NCBI RefSeq assembly: GCF_034541975.1
Contig: NZ_JAVYJM010000001.1
Direction: 5' to 3' (one strand)
Source of the DNA: Dermacoccus abyssi
Lineage (GTDB): Bacteria > Actinomycetota > Actinomycetes > Actinomycetales > Dermatophilaceae
DNA: 64,000 nt
In this document: positions 58,495 to 64,000 of the stretch, piece by piece
Position numbering within the stretch: the first letter of the stretch is position 1
Layout: each line of letters starts with the position of its first letter
Notes under the pieces: model-generated
Seen by the model: only the letters and a program-made list of their open reading frames with translations
The model's database searches: none
What the model was told of the DNA's origin: nothing
Position numbers and translations under genes: made by a program

Positions 58495-59804
58495 CCCCCG
58501 CGAACTCCACGCACGAAGCGTTCGACGCCGTCGACGTCATCCGCACCAAGCGTGACTCCGGAACCCTCTCGAACGACGAGATCGACTGGATGATCGACGC
58601 CTACACGCGTGGTGCGGTCGCCGACGAGCAGATGGCCGCCATGGCGATGGCGATCCTGCTCAACGGCATGTCGCGCGAGGAGATCGCCCGCTGGACGAAG
58701 GCGATGATCGCCTCCGGTGAGCGCATGGACTTCTCGTCGCTGTCCGTGCCGACGGCCGACAAGCACTCCACCGGCGGCGTCGGTGACAAGATCACGTTGC
58801 CGCTGGCGCCGCTCGTCGCGGTCTTCGACGTCGCCGTCCCGCAGCTCTCGGGCCGCGGCCTCGGCCACACCGGCGGCACGCTCGACAAGATGGAGTCCAT
58901 CGCCGGGTGGCGGGCCTCCCTGACGAACGCCGAGATGATGCGTCAGCTCGAGCGCGTCGGCGCCGTCGTCTGCGCAGCCGGTGACGGCCTCGCGCCGGCC
59001 GACAAGAAGCTCTACGCGCTGCGCGACGTCACCGGCACGGTGGAGGCGATCCCGCTCATCGCCAGCTCGATCATGAGCAAGAAGATCGCCGAGGGCACAG
59101 GTGCGCTCGTGCTCGACGTCAAGGTCGGCTCCGGTGCCTTCATGAAGAACGAGGAGAACGCGCGCGAGCTCGCGCGCACCATGGTCGACCTCGGCACGGA
59201 CGCGGGCGTCAACACCGTCGCGCTGCTCACCGACATGTCGACGCCGCTCGGCCTCACCGCAGGCAACGCCCTGGAGGTGCGCGAGTCGGTCGAGGTGCTC
59301 GCCGGTGGCGGCCCCAAGGATGTCGTCGACCTCACCGTAGCGCTCGCTGTCGAGATGCTCGCGGCGGCCGGTCGCCCACAGGACGAGGACGCGGTGCGCA
59401 AGGCGCTCACCGACGGCCGGGCCATGACGAAGTGGCGCGCGATGCTCGGCGCTCAGGGCGGTGACCCCGAGGCGACGCTGCCCACCGCGAAGGAAACGCA
59501 CGTCATCACGGCACCGTCGTCCGGTGTGCTGACGAAGCTCGACGCCCTCGCCGTCGGCGTCAGCGCGTGGCGCCTCGGCGCCGGGCGTGCGCGCAAGGAG
59601 GACCCGGTGCAGGCGGGCGCCGGTATCGAGATGCACGCGAAACCGGGCGACCACGTCACGGCGGGCCAGCCGCTGCTCACGCTCCACACCGACACTCCGG
59701 AGCGCTTCGACCGCGCCGTCGCTGCGCTCGAGGGCGGCTACGAGATCTCGGCGAACAGCGGTGACTTCACGCCGCGCGACATCGTGCTGGAGCGCATCAG
59801 CTGA
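58491..59804 (+). CDS. deoA: Thymidine (pyrimidine-nucleoside) phosphorylase
   Basis: Phosphorolysis of thymidine, deoxyuridine or related nucleosides to base and (deoxy)ribose-1-phosphate. The 437-residue product shows the family N-terminus (A-V-D-V-I-R-T-K-R-D-S-G), D-K-H-S-T-G-G-V-G-D-K for phosphate, S-G-R-G-L-G-H-T-G-G-T-L-D-K, and S-S-I-M-S-K-K-I-A-E-G for the base. The C-terminal 100 residues form the alpha/beta domain. It is the last gene before a 60-bp palindrome that begins 10 bp after its stop. Confidence 0.95.
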   Translation: MTPANSTHEAFDAVDVIRTKRDSGTLSNDEIDWMIDAYTRGAVADEQMAAMAMAILLNGMSREEIARWTKAMIASGERMDFSSLSVPTADKHSTGGVGDKITLPLAPLVAVFDVAVPQLSGRGLGHTGGTLDKMESIAGWRASLTNAEMMRQLERVGAVVCAAGDGLAPADKKLYALRDVTGTVEAIPLIASSIMSKKIAEGTGALVLDVKVGSGAFMKNEENARELARTMVDLGTDAGVNTVALLTDMSTPLGLTAGNALEVRESVEVLAGGGPKDVVDLTVALAVEMLAAAGRPQDEDAVRKALTDGRAMTKWRAMLGAQGGDPEATLPTAKETHVITAPSSGVLTKLDALAVGVSAWRLGAGRARKEDPVQAGAGIEMHAKPGDHVTAGQPLLTLHTDTPERFDRAVAALEGGYEISANSGDFTPRDIVLERIS

Positions 59805-59814
59805 CGCTGCTCTT

Positions 59815-59874
59815 TGGCTACGTTCGTTGCGGTTGGTGACGGTGCACCGTCACCAACCGCAACGAACGTAGCCA
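59815..59874. repeat. 60-bp perfect, spacer-less palindrome downstream of deoA
   Basis: Each 30-bp half is the exact reverse complement of the other (left half starts TGGCTACGTTCGTTGCGG, centre GACGGTGCACCGTC). It lies 10 bp after the deoA stop and before the leaderless promoter of the cupin gene. It can form a hairpin of about 28 bp and may be a terminator, with no U-tract. Its sequence is unrelated to the palindrome at 46390, apart from both starting TGG and ending CCA near the ends. Confidence 0.95.
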
Positions 59875-59941
59875 CTCTGGGACACCGCTTCGCGCGTCTT
59901 CCACCGTGACGTCGCGTGGCAAGAGGCCCGCCGCGGAGCAC

Positions 59942-59947
59942 TAGGCT
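59942..59947 (+). promoter_or_regulatory. -10 box (TAGGCT) for the leaderless cupin-add unit
   Basis: TAGGCT, then 6 nt (GACCGC), then the ATG at 59954, with no ribosome-binding site. This gives cupin-add its own promoter, after the palindrome that closes the upstream operon. Confidence 0.58.
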
Positions 59948-59953
59948 GACCGC

Positions 59954-60322
59954 ATGCCTGAACTCCTCACCACGCCGGTGCGCATTCCCGTACCCGGCGG
60001 CAAGATCATCGACGAACACGTGGGCGTCGCGTCAACCGGCGAGCGCGCGGTCTCCGTGGCTCACATGAAGGCGCCTGCCGGGTGGGACGAGCCGGCGCAG
60101 ACGCCCCAGTTCGACGAGGTGACGCTCGTGCTCGCCGGTCAGGTGCGCGTCGAGCACGACGGCGGCACGCTCGAGGTCGAGGCCGGCCAGAGCGTCGTCA
60201 CCCGCGCGGGGGAGCGCGTGCGCTACACCGTCGGCCCCGACGGCGCCGAGTACGTTGCCGTCTGCCTGCCGGCGTTTACGCCCGAAACGGTTGGCCGCGA
60301 GGACGAAGGAACGAACGCATGA
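59954..60322 (+). CDS. Small cupin-domain protein
   Basis: A 122-residue single-domain cupin: strands around residues 20-110 with V-T-L-V-L-A-G-Q-V-R-V-E-H-D-G-G-T-L-E-V-E-A-G and the later G-E-R-V-R-Y-T segment. The usual first metal His pair is not evident (F-D-E-V-T replaces H-x-H), so a metal site is doubtful. Its location upstream of add, with ATGA overlap, suggests a role in nucleoside or sugar handling, for example binding a product; the function is unknown. Confidence 0.82.
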   Translation: MPELLTTPVRIPVPGGKIIDEHVGVASTGERAVSVAHMKAPAGWDEPAQTPQFDEVTLVLAGQVRVEHDGGTLEVEAGQSVVTRAGERVRYTVGPDGAEYVAVCLPAFTPETVGREDEGTNA

Positions 60323-61491
60323 GCGACGAGACCACTAAGAGCACCCTGAGCGAGGACGTCATCGCGCGGCTGCCGAAGGTCGTTCTCCACGACCACCTCG
60401 ACGGCGGCGTGCGCCCGGCCACGGTGCTCGAACTCGCCCGTGAGACCGATTACGACGCACTGCCCGCCGACGACGAGGCGTCGCTCGCCGCGTGGTTCCG
60501 TGACAGCGCAGACTCCGGTTCGCTCGAGCGCTACCTCGAGACGTTCGCGCACACCGTCGGCGTCATGCAGACGCGCGAGGCCATCGAGCGCGTGGCCCGA
60601 GAGTGCGCCCTCGACCACTCGAACGACGGCGTCGTCTACGCCGAGGTGCGCTTCGCGCCCGAACTGCACATCGAACAGGGACTCGGTCTCGACGAGGTCG
60701 TCGACGCAGTGCTGGCAGGCTTCGAGGCCGGCGCCCGCGAGTCCGAGAGCCAGGGACGCCCGATCGTGATGCGCGCCCTGCTCACCGCGATGCGTCACGC
60801 GGCCAAGAGCGTCGAGATTGCCGAGCTGGCCGTCGCCTACCGCGACCAGGGTGTCGTCGGCTTCGACATCGCCGGCGCCGAGGCCGGCTTCCCTCCCACC
60901 CGTCACCTCGACGCGTTCGAGTACCTGCGCCGCGAGAACGCCCACTTCACGATTCACGCCGGTGAGGCGTTCGGTCTGCCGAGCATCTGGGAGGCCATTC
61001 AGTACTGCGGCGCCGAGCGGCTCGGCCACGGCGTGCGCATCACCGACGACATCAGCGTGGACGGCGTGGAGTACGGCGAACTCGACGAACCGGCACGTGC
61101 CGCGCTCCCGGCCCGCGTGCGCACCGGTGAGGCCGACGTCCGCCTCGGCCGCCTCGCCGCGTTCGTGCGTGACCGCCGCATCGCGCTGGAGGTCTGCCCC
61201 CGCTCGAACCTCCAGACCGGCGCTGCTCTCTCGCTGCGTTCGCACCCGATCTCACTGCTGCTCGCGCTGGGCTTCCGCGTCGCACTGAGCACCGACAACC
61301 GCCTCATGAGCGACACGTCGATGACGAAGGAGATGACGGGCCTCGTCCGCGAGGCGGGCTGGACGCTGGCCGACCTCGAGAAGGTCACCGTCAACGCGAT
61401 GAAGTCCGCGTTTGTGGGCTTCGACGAGCGACTCGACATCATCATGACCGTGATCAAGCCGGCCTACGCCGTGGCACGCGGCCAGGGCTGA
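60319..61491 (+). CDS. add: Adenosine deaminase
   Basis: Zinc-dependent deamination of adenosine and deoxyadenosine to inosine. The 390-residue TIM-barrel protein has the metal site L-H-D-H-L-D-G-G near residue 24, F-T-I-H-A-G-E-A-F-G with the catalytic Glu, G-H-G-V-R-I, and A-L-S-T-D-N-R-L-M-S with the zinc-binding Asp. The family usually has a second Asp after it; this S-T-D-N variant is common among actinobacterial enzymes. The ATG at 60319 overlaps the cupin stop. It completes the salvage set with cdd and deoA. Confidence 0.94.
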   Translation: MSDETTKSTLSEDVIARLPKVVLHDHLDGGVRPATVLELARETDYDALPADDEASLAAWFRDSADSGSLERYLETFAHTVGVMQTREAIERVARECALDHSNDGVVYAEVRFAPELHIEQGLGLDEVVDAVLAGFEAGARESESQGRPIVMRALLTAMRHAAKSVEIAELAVAYRDQGVVGFDIAGAEAGFPPTRHLDAFEYLRRENAHFTIHAGEAFGLPSIWEAIQYCGAERLGHGVRITDDISVDGVEYGELDEPARAALPARVRTGEADVRLGRLAAFVRDRRIALEVCPRSNLQTGAALSLRSHPISLLLALGFRVALSTDNRLMSDTSMTKEMTGLVREAGWTLADLEKVTVNAMKSAFVGFDERLDIIMTVIKPAYAVARGQG

Positions 61492-61504
61492 CGAACGCAC
61501 GAAC

Positions 61505-61544
61505 ACGACGGCCCGTTTCCCCTCAAGGGGAAACGGGCCGTCGT
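61505..61544. terminator. Bidirectional hairpin terminator between add and the RDD gene
   Basis: An 18-bp perfect stem (ACGACGGCCCGTTTCCCC and its complement) with a TCAA loop lies 13 bp after the add stop and 16 bp beyond the convergent RDD-gene stop. Confidence 0.88.
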
Positions 61545-61560
61545 TCGCGTTTCGGACGGG

Positions 61561-62388
61561 TCAGCGTCCGAGGACGGAGCGCCTGATGCGCGCGTCGCGT
61601 TCGATGCGGCGGGCGTCGGCGTCGCGACGCAGGACGCTGATGGCGACGAGAACGGCGAAGGGGTCGTGGCCCGGCGGGGGAGGCGGCGTCACATGCGGGA
61701 GGACCTCGCGCAGCGTCTGCGTCACAACGGCGTTGAACGCCGGGGTACGCATGACGTGCTGTTGGCGCACGAGGAAGGCCATCCGTGCCGCGAGGTCCTG
61801 CGGTAGCGGGCTGACGACGGCGGGGGAGTCGGCCCACGCCGCGAGTTGCCTCGGCATCTGGGCGGGCGGCGGTAGCGTGAGTCCTCGGGTTTCACGCACG
61901 ACGTAGGTACCGGCCGCGAGGTCGCCGAGTCGCCTCGCGCGGCTCGTCAGCGTGGCCGTGATGAGAGCGACCATGCCTGCGGTGCCGATGATCTCGACGA
62001 AGCCCACGAAGCTGCGGACGAGAGCGTGACGGAACGAGATGGCGCCGCCGTCGGTGCGCACGACCCGCATGCCGAGAATGAGTTTTCCGAGGCTACGCCC
62101 GAGCGTGAGGGTCTCGACCACCGTCGGCAGGAGCACGAAGGAGGTCACGAGGACGACGATGCTCCACCCTGCTCGGACCGCATCCGAGGCGGTGCCGACC
62201 AGCTTCAGCGCGGCCCAGTTGAGGCAGAAGAAGGTCACCGCCCACACGATGAGGTCGATGATCACGCCGAGAATGCGCATGCCGACGCCGGCCGGGGGCA
62301 GGTCGAGAGCGACCGCCTCACCGGTGATCTGCGCCGGGCCGGTGAGATCCCGCAGCGGGCGCAGTTCCCGATCGTCGACGTGTGCCAC
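61561..62388 (-). CDS. RDD-family membrane protein
   Basis: A 275-residue protein with the RDD domain in residues 25-165: about three to four membrane segments, the family motif in R-I-L-G-V-I-I-D-L-I-V-W, then L-G-R-S-L-G-K-L-I-L-G-M-R-V-V-R-T-D-G and a final R-R-L-G-D-L-A-A-G-T. The remaining 110 residues are a soluble, Pro-rich then basic C-terminal extension. The function of RDD proteins is not established; some act in ion transport. The start is the GTG at 62388, preceded by TAACCT with a 6-nt gap (leaderless). Confidence 0.88.
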   Translation of the reverse strand: MAHVDDRELRPLRDLTGPAQITGEAVALDLPPAGVGMRILGVIIDLIVWAVTFFCLNWAALKLVGTASDAVRAGWSIVVLVTSFVLLPTVVETLTLGRSLGKLILGMRVVRTDGGAISFRHALVRSFVGFVEIIGTAGMVALITATLTSRARRLGDLAAGTYVVRETRGLTLPPPAQMPRQLAAWADSPAVVSPLPQDLAARMAFLVRQQHVMRTPAFNAVVTQTLREVLPHVTPPPPPGHDPFAVLVAISVLRRDADARRIERDARIRRSVLGR

Positions 62389-62394
62389 GCGAAC

Positions 62395-62400
62395 AGGTTA
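62395..62400 (-). promoter_or_regulatory. -10 box (TAACCT) for leaderless RDD gene
   Basis: TAACCT on the minus strand, 6 nt (GTTCGC), then the GTG at 62388; no ribosome-binding site. Confidence 0.55.
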
Positions 62401-62418
62401 CTGGCCGCAGCCGGTGCG

Positions 62419-62424
62419 TAGAGT
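62419..62424 (+). promoter_or_regulatory. -10 box (TAGAGT) for leaderless SpoIIM-like gene
   Basis: TAGAGT, 6 nt (ACGAGC), then the GTG at 62431. With the opposite box at 62395-62400 it forms another compact divergent leaderless pair, 42 bp between start codons. Confidence 0.55.
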
Positions 62425-62430
62425 ACGAGC

Positions 62431-63423
62431 GTGGATGTGGAAGCCGTTGTCGCAGCGCACCGCGAGGAGTGGGCCCGTCTCGACGAACTCGGGCGCAAAC
62501 GGCGCCTGACTGGCACCGAGGCCGAGGAGATGCTCGACCTCTACCAGCGCGCGGCGTCACACCTCTCGCTCGTGCAGTCCACGTCGGCCGATCCCGTTCT
62601 CACGCAGTACCTCTCGACGATCATCGCCCGTGCCCGGGTGAAGTCCTCGCGCGACTTCCGGGCCGATCCGGGGGCGTTCGCCCGCTTCTTCCTCGAGACG
62701 TTTCCGGCCATCTGCTACCGCGCCTGGCGCTGGTGGGCCGGCGTCGGCGTCGCCTTCGTCGTGCTGACGGCGCTCGTGGCCTGGTGGACGGCGACGCACC
62801 CCGCGTTCGTCTCGAGCGTCCTCAGCCCGGAGGAGATCTCGCAGCTGACGCGGCACGACTTCGAGGACTACTACTCCTCCTACGCGGCCCAAGACTTCGC
62901 GTTCCGGGTCTGGACGAACAACGCGTGGGTCGCGGCCCTGTGCATCACCCTCGGCGCCCTCGGTTTTCCCATTCCGCTCCTGCTGTGGTCGAACATCGTC
63001 AACACGGGCGTCTCCGCTGGCCTCATGGCCTCCGACGACCGGCTCTCGCTGTTCTTCGGCCTCATCCTGCCCCACGGCATGCTCGAACTGACGTCGATCT
63101 TCGTCGCCGCCGGCATCGGTCTGCGCGGCTTCTGGTCGTGGATCGAACCGGGCCCCCGCTCGCGCGCCGACGCGTTCGCGGCGGAGATGCGCACGGCGTT
63201 CACTGCGGCGATGGGCCTCGTCGCCGTTCTGGCGCTGTGCGGCTTCATCGAGGCCTTCGTCACGCCGTCCGGGCTGCCCACGCCGGTGCGCCTGCTCATC
63301 GGCTTCACGGCGTGGTGTTCTTTCATCGCGTACGTCGTCATCCTCGGTCGCCGCGCGGTGGCGGCCGGTGTGACGGGTGACGTCGACGCCCGCCTGCGTG
63401 AGGACGAACTCGTCGCCGGCTGA
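62431..63423 (+). CDS. Stage II sporulation protein M (SpoIIM)-like membrane protein
   Basis: A 330-residue protein with a soluble helical N-terminus (about residues 1-95) and five or six membrane segments carrying the SpoIIM/DUF95 pattern (F-R-V-W-T-N-N-A-W-V-A-A-L-C, N-I-V-N-T-G-V-S-A-G, L-P-H-G-M-L-E-L-T). In non-sporulating actinobacteria this protein is found beside RDD, DUF58 and MoxR-type genes, and its function there is unknown. The leaderless GTG start is shared with the divergent RDD gene. It converges with the DUF58 gene, leaving only 6 bp between stops. Confidence 0.9.
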   Translation: MDVEAVVAAHREEWARLDELGRKRRLTGTEAEEMLDLYQRAASHLSLVQSTSADPVLTQYLSTIIARARVKSSRDFRADPGAFARFFLETFPAICYRAWRWWAGVGVAFVVLTALVAWWTATHPAFVSSVLSPEEISQLTRHDFEDYYSSYAAQDFAFRVWTNNAWVAALCITLGALGFPIPLLLWSNIVNTGVSAGLMASDDRLSLFFGLILPHGMLELTSIFVAAGIGLRGFWSWIEPGPRSRADAFAAEMRTAFTAAMGLVAVLALCGFIEAFVTPSGLPTPVRLLIGFTAWCSFIAYVVILGRRAVAAGVTGDVDARLREDELVAG

Positions 63424-63429
63424 CCGGCG

Positions 63430-64000
63430 CTACAGGCGGCCCTCGCGCTTGAGGACGAGGTAGTGGTCGGCGAGGGCCGGCGCGAGGCGCTCGGGTGGTT
63501 CGTGCAGCACCGAGATGCCGTGACGTTCCAACGCCGCGCGCATCGTCGTCGTGCGGTGCCGGAGTCGTTCGGCGGCCGCGGCTCCGTAGACGTCGCGCAC
63601 GTTGTCGCGCTTCGCCGCGATGGCGCCCACCTCCGGATCGGCCACGGAGGCGATGACGACCCGGGTCTCGCGGGCCAGAGCCGGAAGCAGCGGAACGAGG
63701 GATTCCTCGACCGCGGCGGGTTCGAACGGCGTGACGATGACGAGCAACGAGCCGCGGCGCGCGTCGGCAGTGGCTTCCTGCACGAGGCGTGACCAGTCGG
63801 GTTCGACGAGGCGTGACTCGAGCGGAGCCATGGCGAGCATCATGCGCCGCACCGCCTCATTGCGACCGCTCGTCGGCGGGACGTGCGCGAGAACAGCACG
63901 GTCGCCTGCCGTCCATTCGACGTTGTCGCCGGCGTGACCGGCCAGAGCGGCCAGGAGGAGGCAGGCCTCCATGCCGGCGTCGAGGCGTGTGGTGTCGGCG
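63430..64000 (-). CDS. DUF58-domain protein, C-terminal part (truncated by window end)
   Basis: The 3' part (190 codons) of a gene whose start lies beyond the window; the ATG at 63972 is internal because the frame stays open to the window edge. The fragment holds the C-terminal, vWA-like half of DUF58 proteins, beginning near R-L-D-A-G-M-E-A-C-L-L-L-A-A-L-A and going on with S-L-L-V-I-V-T-P-F-E, R-V-V-I-A-S-V-A-D-P. These proteins usually work with a MoxR-type AAA ATPase and are thought to help assemble or modify envelope complexes; the exact role is unknown. The SpoIIM-like and RDD neighbours fit that cluster type. Confidence 0.85.
   Translation of the reverse strand, partial: ADTTRLDAGMEACLLLAALAGHAGDNVEWTAGDRAVLAHVPPTSGRNEAVRRMMLAMAPLESRLVEPDWSRLVQEATADARRGSLLVIVTPFEPAAVEESLVPLLPALARETRVVIASVADPEVGAIAAKRDNVRDVYGAAAAERLRHRTTTMRAALERHGISVLHEPPERLAPALADHYLVLKREGRL

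Noticed and set aside
1..64000. tRNA/rRNA genes, CRISPR arrays, insertion sequences, prophage
   Set aside because: No cloverleaf-like segments, regularly spaced repeats, transposase or phage motifs were recognised while reading the intergenic regions and translated frames.

Overview
The window is a high-GC actinobacterial chromosome segment, most likely from a Micrococcales-type organism (Dermacoccaceae or Intrasporangiaceae would fit, but the sequence does not settle this). The evidence is the G/C-rich third codon positions, frequent GTG and TTG starts, many genes with no Shine-Dalgarno but a TANNNT-like -10 box 6-7 nt before the start codon (leaderless transcription), a eukaryotic-type NADP isocitrate dehydrogenase, a three-gene type-B succinate dehydrogenase, and bacterial tyrosine kinases with C-terminal tyrosine clusters. 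I saw no tRNA, rRNA, CRISPR array, transposase or phage gene.

About 1-40100 is one very large surface-polysaccharide region with several modules. (a) 1-12085: a nucleotide-sugar dehydrogenase and a Wzy-like polymerase on the plus strand face a tightly overlapping minus-strand operon that reads BY-kinase/chain-length regulator, membrane UDP-GlcNAc 4,6-dehydratase (PglF-like), PLP aminotransferase (PglE-like), PglC-like phosphoglycosyl transferase, a double GT4 glycosyltransferase, a GT2 enzyme and a Wzx-like flippase. (b) 12384-14507: icd and a lone exported protein interrupt the locus. (c) 14685-18105: a complete dTDP-L-rhamnose set, rmlD-rmlB diverging from rmlA-rmlC. (d) 18176-25107: a plus-strand operon with an SDR epimerase, a PF14907-type nucleotidyltransferase, a PqqD-like protein, a second polymerase, a GT2, a left-handed-beta-helix acyltransferase, a CgeB-like glycosyltransferase and a GT11-like fucosyltransferase. 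(e) 25063-34049: a minus-strand operon with a four-module CBS-NeuB-SAF-TIM-barrel protein, a GT4-GT2 fusion, a GT4, a GT2 and a PglK-like ABC flippase; the CMP-nonulosonate synthetase gene lies just upstream. (f) 34072-40061: a GT2, a PIG-L deacetylase, an unassigned GT-B-like protein, a WbaZ-like mannosyltransferase and a second BY-kinase. The region therefore encodes two polymerases, two BY-kinases and two different flippase types, and the capacity to make rhamnose, a diamino sugar, a nonulosonic (sialic-acid-like) acid and probably a fucosylated glycan.

From 40192 the content is mostly housekeeping: a DeoR regulator, trpS, a 2H phosphoesterase, sdhCAB, a GDP-mannose-dependent mannosyltransferase (mgtA-like) diverging from a mannose-1-phosphate guanylyltransferase, pyrD, a B12-dependent acyl-CoA mutase large subunit, and an exported RNase Sa-like ribonuclease with its barstar-like inhibitor. 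52887-61491 is a nucleoside uptake and salvage cluster (BMP-type lipoprotein, double ATPase, two permeases, cdd, deoA, a cupin, add). The window ends in an RDD / SpoIIM-like / DUF58 membrane-protein cluster.

The most unusual observations are the four-module NeuB protein, the nucleotidyltransferase-PqqD pair inside a glycan operon, two unrelated spacer-less perfect palindromes of 62 and 60 bp placed 10-13 bp after the stop codons of mgtA and deoA, and a uniform series of leaderless promoters, including a bidirectional one only 22 bp long between neuA and a GT2 gene.
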